Assembly (NCBI GenBank): GCA_900556545.1
Contig: USPE01000115.1
Span: 1-6,203 of the forward strand
Length of the DNA stretch: 6,203 nt
Direction: 5' to 3'
DNA from: an uncultured Peptococcaceae bacterium
GTDB taxonomy: Bacteria; Bacillota; Peptococcia; Peptococcales; Peptococcaceae
Under the pieces are notes generated by a model. It had not been told where the DNA came from. It worked only from the letters and a program-made list of their open reading frames with translations, and searched no databases. The position numbers and the translations under genes are program-made. Positions 6,115 to 6,203 of the stretch are shown piece after piece (the stretch's first letter is position 1; each line of letters begins with the position of its first letter).

Positions 6115-6203
6115 GACTTGACTCCAATTCCTGTTCTATAAAAATTTTACCCGGATTCAAAATACCGGTTGGATCCAATCCATCCTTTACAGCCTTCTGC
6201 GCT
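6107..6203 (-). CDS. FAD-linked oxidase, GlcD/lactate dehydrogenase type, C-terminal end only
   Basis: Only the last 31 codons are inside the window; the start lies beyond base 6203. The visible sequence, AQKAVKDGLDPTGILNPGKIF followed by IEQELESSHA in the same frame, contains the characteristic C-terminal LDPTGILNPGKIF motif of the FAD-linked oxidase C-terminal domain (PF02913). Family members oxidise 2-hydroxy acids such as glycolate or D-lactate with FAD. Which substrate applies here cannot be told from the fragment. The stop codon TGA (6109-6107) lies inside the beginning of ygiQ, so the two genes overlap by 8 bases and are almost certainly cotranscribed. The family call rests on one strong motif at the correct distance from the protein end. 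The exact subfamily (GlcD, D-lactate dehydrogenase or another) is open. Confidence 0.85.
   Translation of the reverse strand, partial: AQKAVKDGLDPTGILNPGKIFIEQELESSHA

Overview
The window is a compact block of housekeeping genes from a low-to-mid GC anaerobic member of the Bacillota. The gene order yicC-remA-gmk-rpoZ-coaBC, the presence of RemA and the short omega subunit place it in that phylum. metK directly after coaBC suggests Negativicutes or a related clostridial line, but this is inference from remembered gene order and the genus cannot be fixed from the sequence. No tRNA, rRNA, mobile element, CRISPR array or phage gene was seen.

Every gene I accept is on the minus strand, so transcription reads from high to low coordinates. 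In that order: the last 31 codons of a GlcD-type FAD-linked oxidase (6203-6107); a YgiQ-family radical SAM protein (6114-4147) whose start overlaps the oxidase end by 8 bases; an AT-rich gap with a weak hairpin at the ygiQ stop codon; yicC/yloC (4082-3204); remA (3182-2943); gmk (2916-2305); rpoZ (2250-2044); coaBC (2007-796); and the first 243 codons of metK (729-1), cut by the window edge. Gaps from yicC to metK are 21 to 66 bases, each with a Shine-Dalgarno sequence, so a single polycistronic unit from yicC (or from further upstream) through metK is likely. No gene-free stretch exceeds 66 bases.

The genes share central information and cofactor metabolism: RNA processing (YicC), a small DNA-binding regulator (RemA), GMP to GDP conversion (Gmk), an RNA polymerase subunit (RpoZ), coenzyme A synthesis (CoaBC) and S-adenosylmethionine synthesis (MetK). 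The radical SAM protein upstream uses the product of MetK, though this link is generic to all radical SAM enzymes.

I found no convincing new biological system. The points most worth a second look are the uncharacterised YgiQ protein with a conserved-looking four-cysteine group outside its radical SAM motif and a highly basic tail, its translational coupling to an FAD oxidase, lysine-for-arginine changes in RemA at positions tied to DNA binding, and an rpoZ start that automatic calling would likely place five codons too early.
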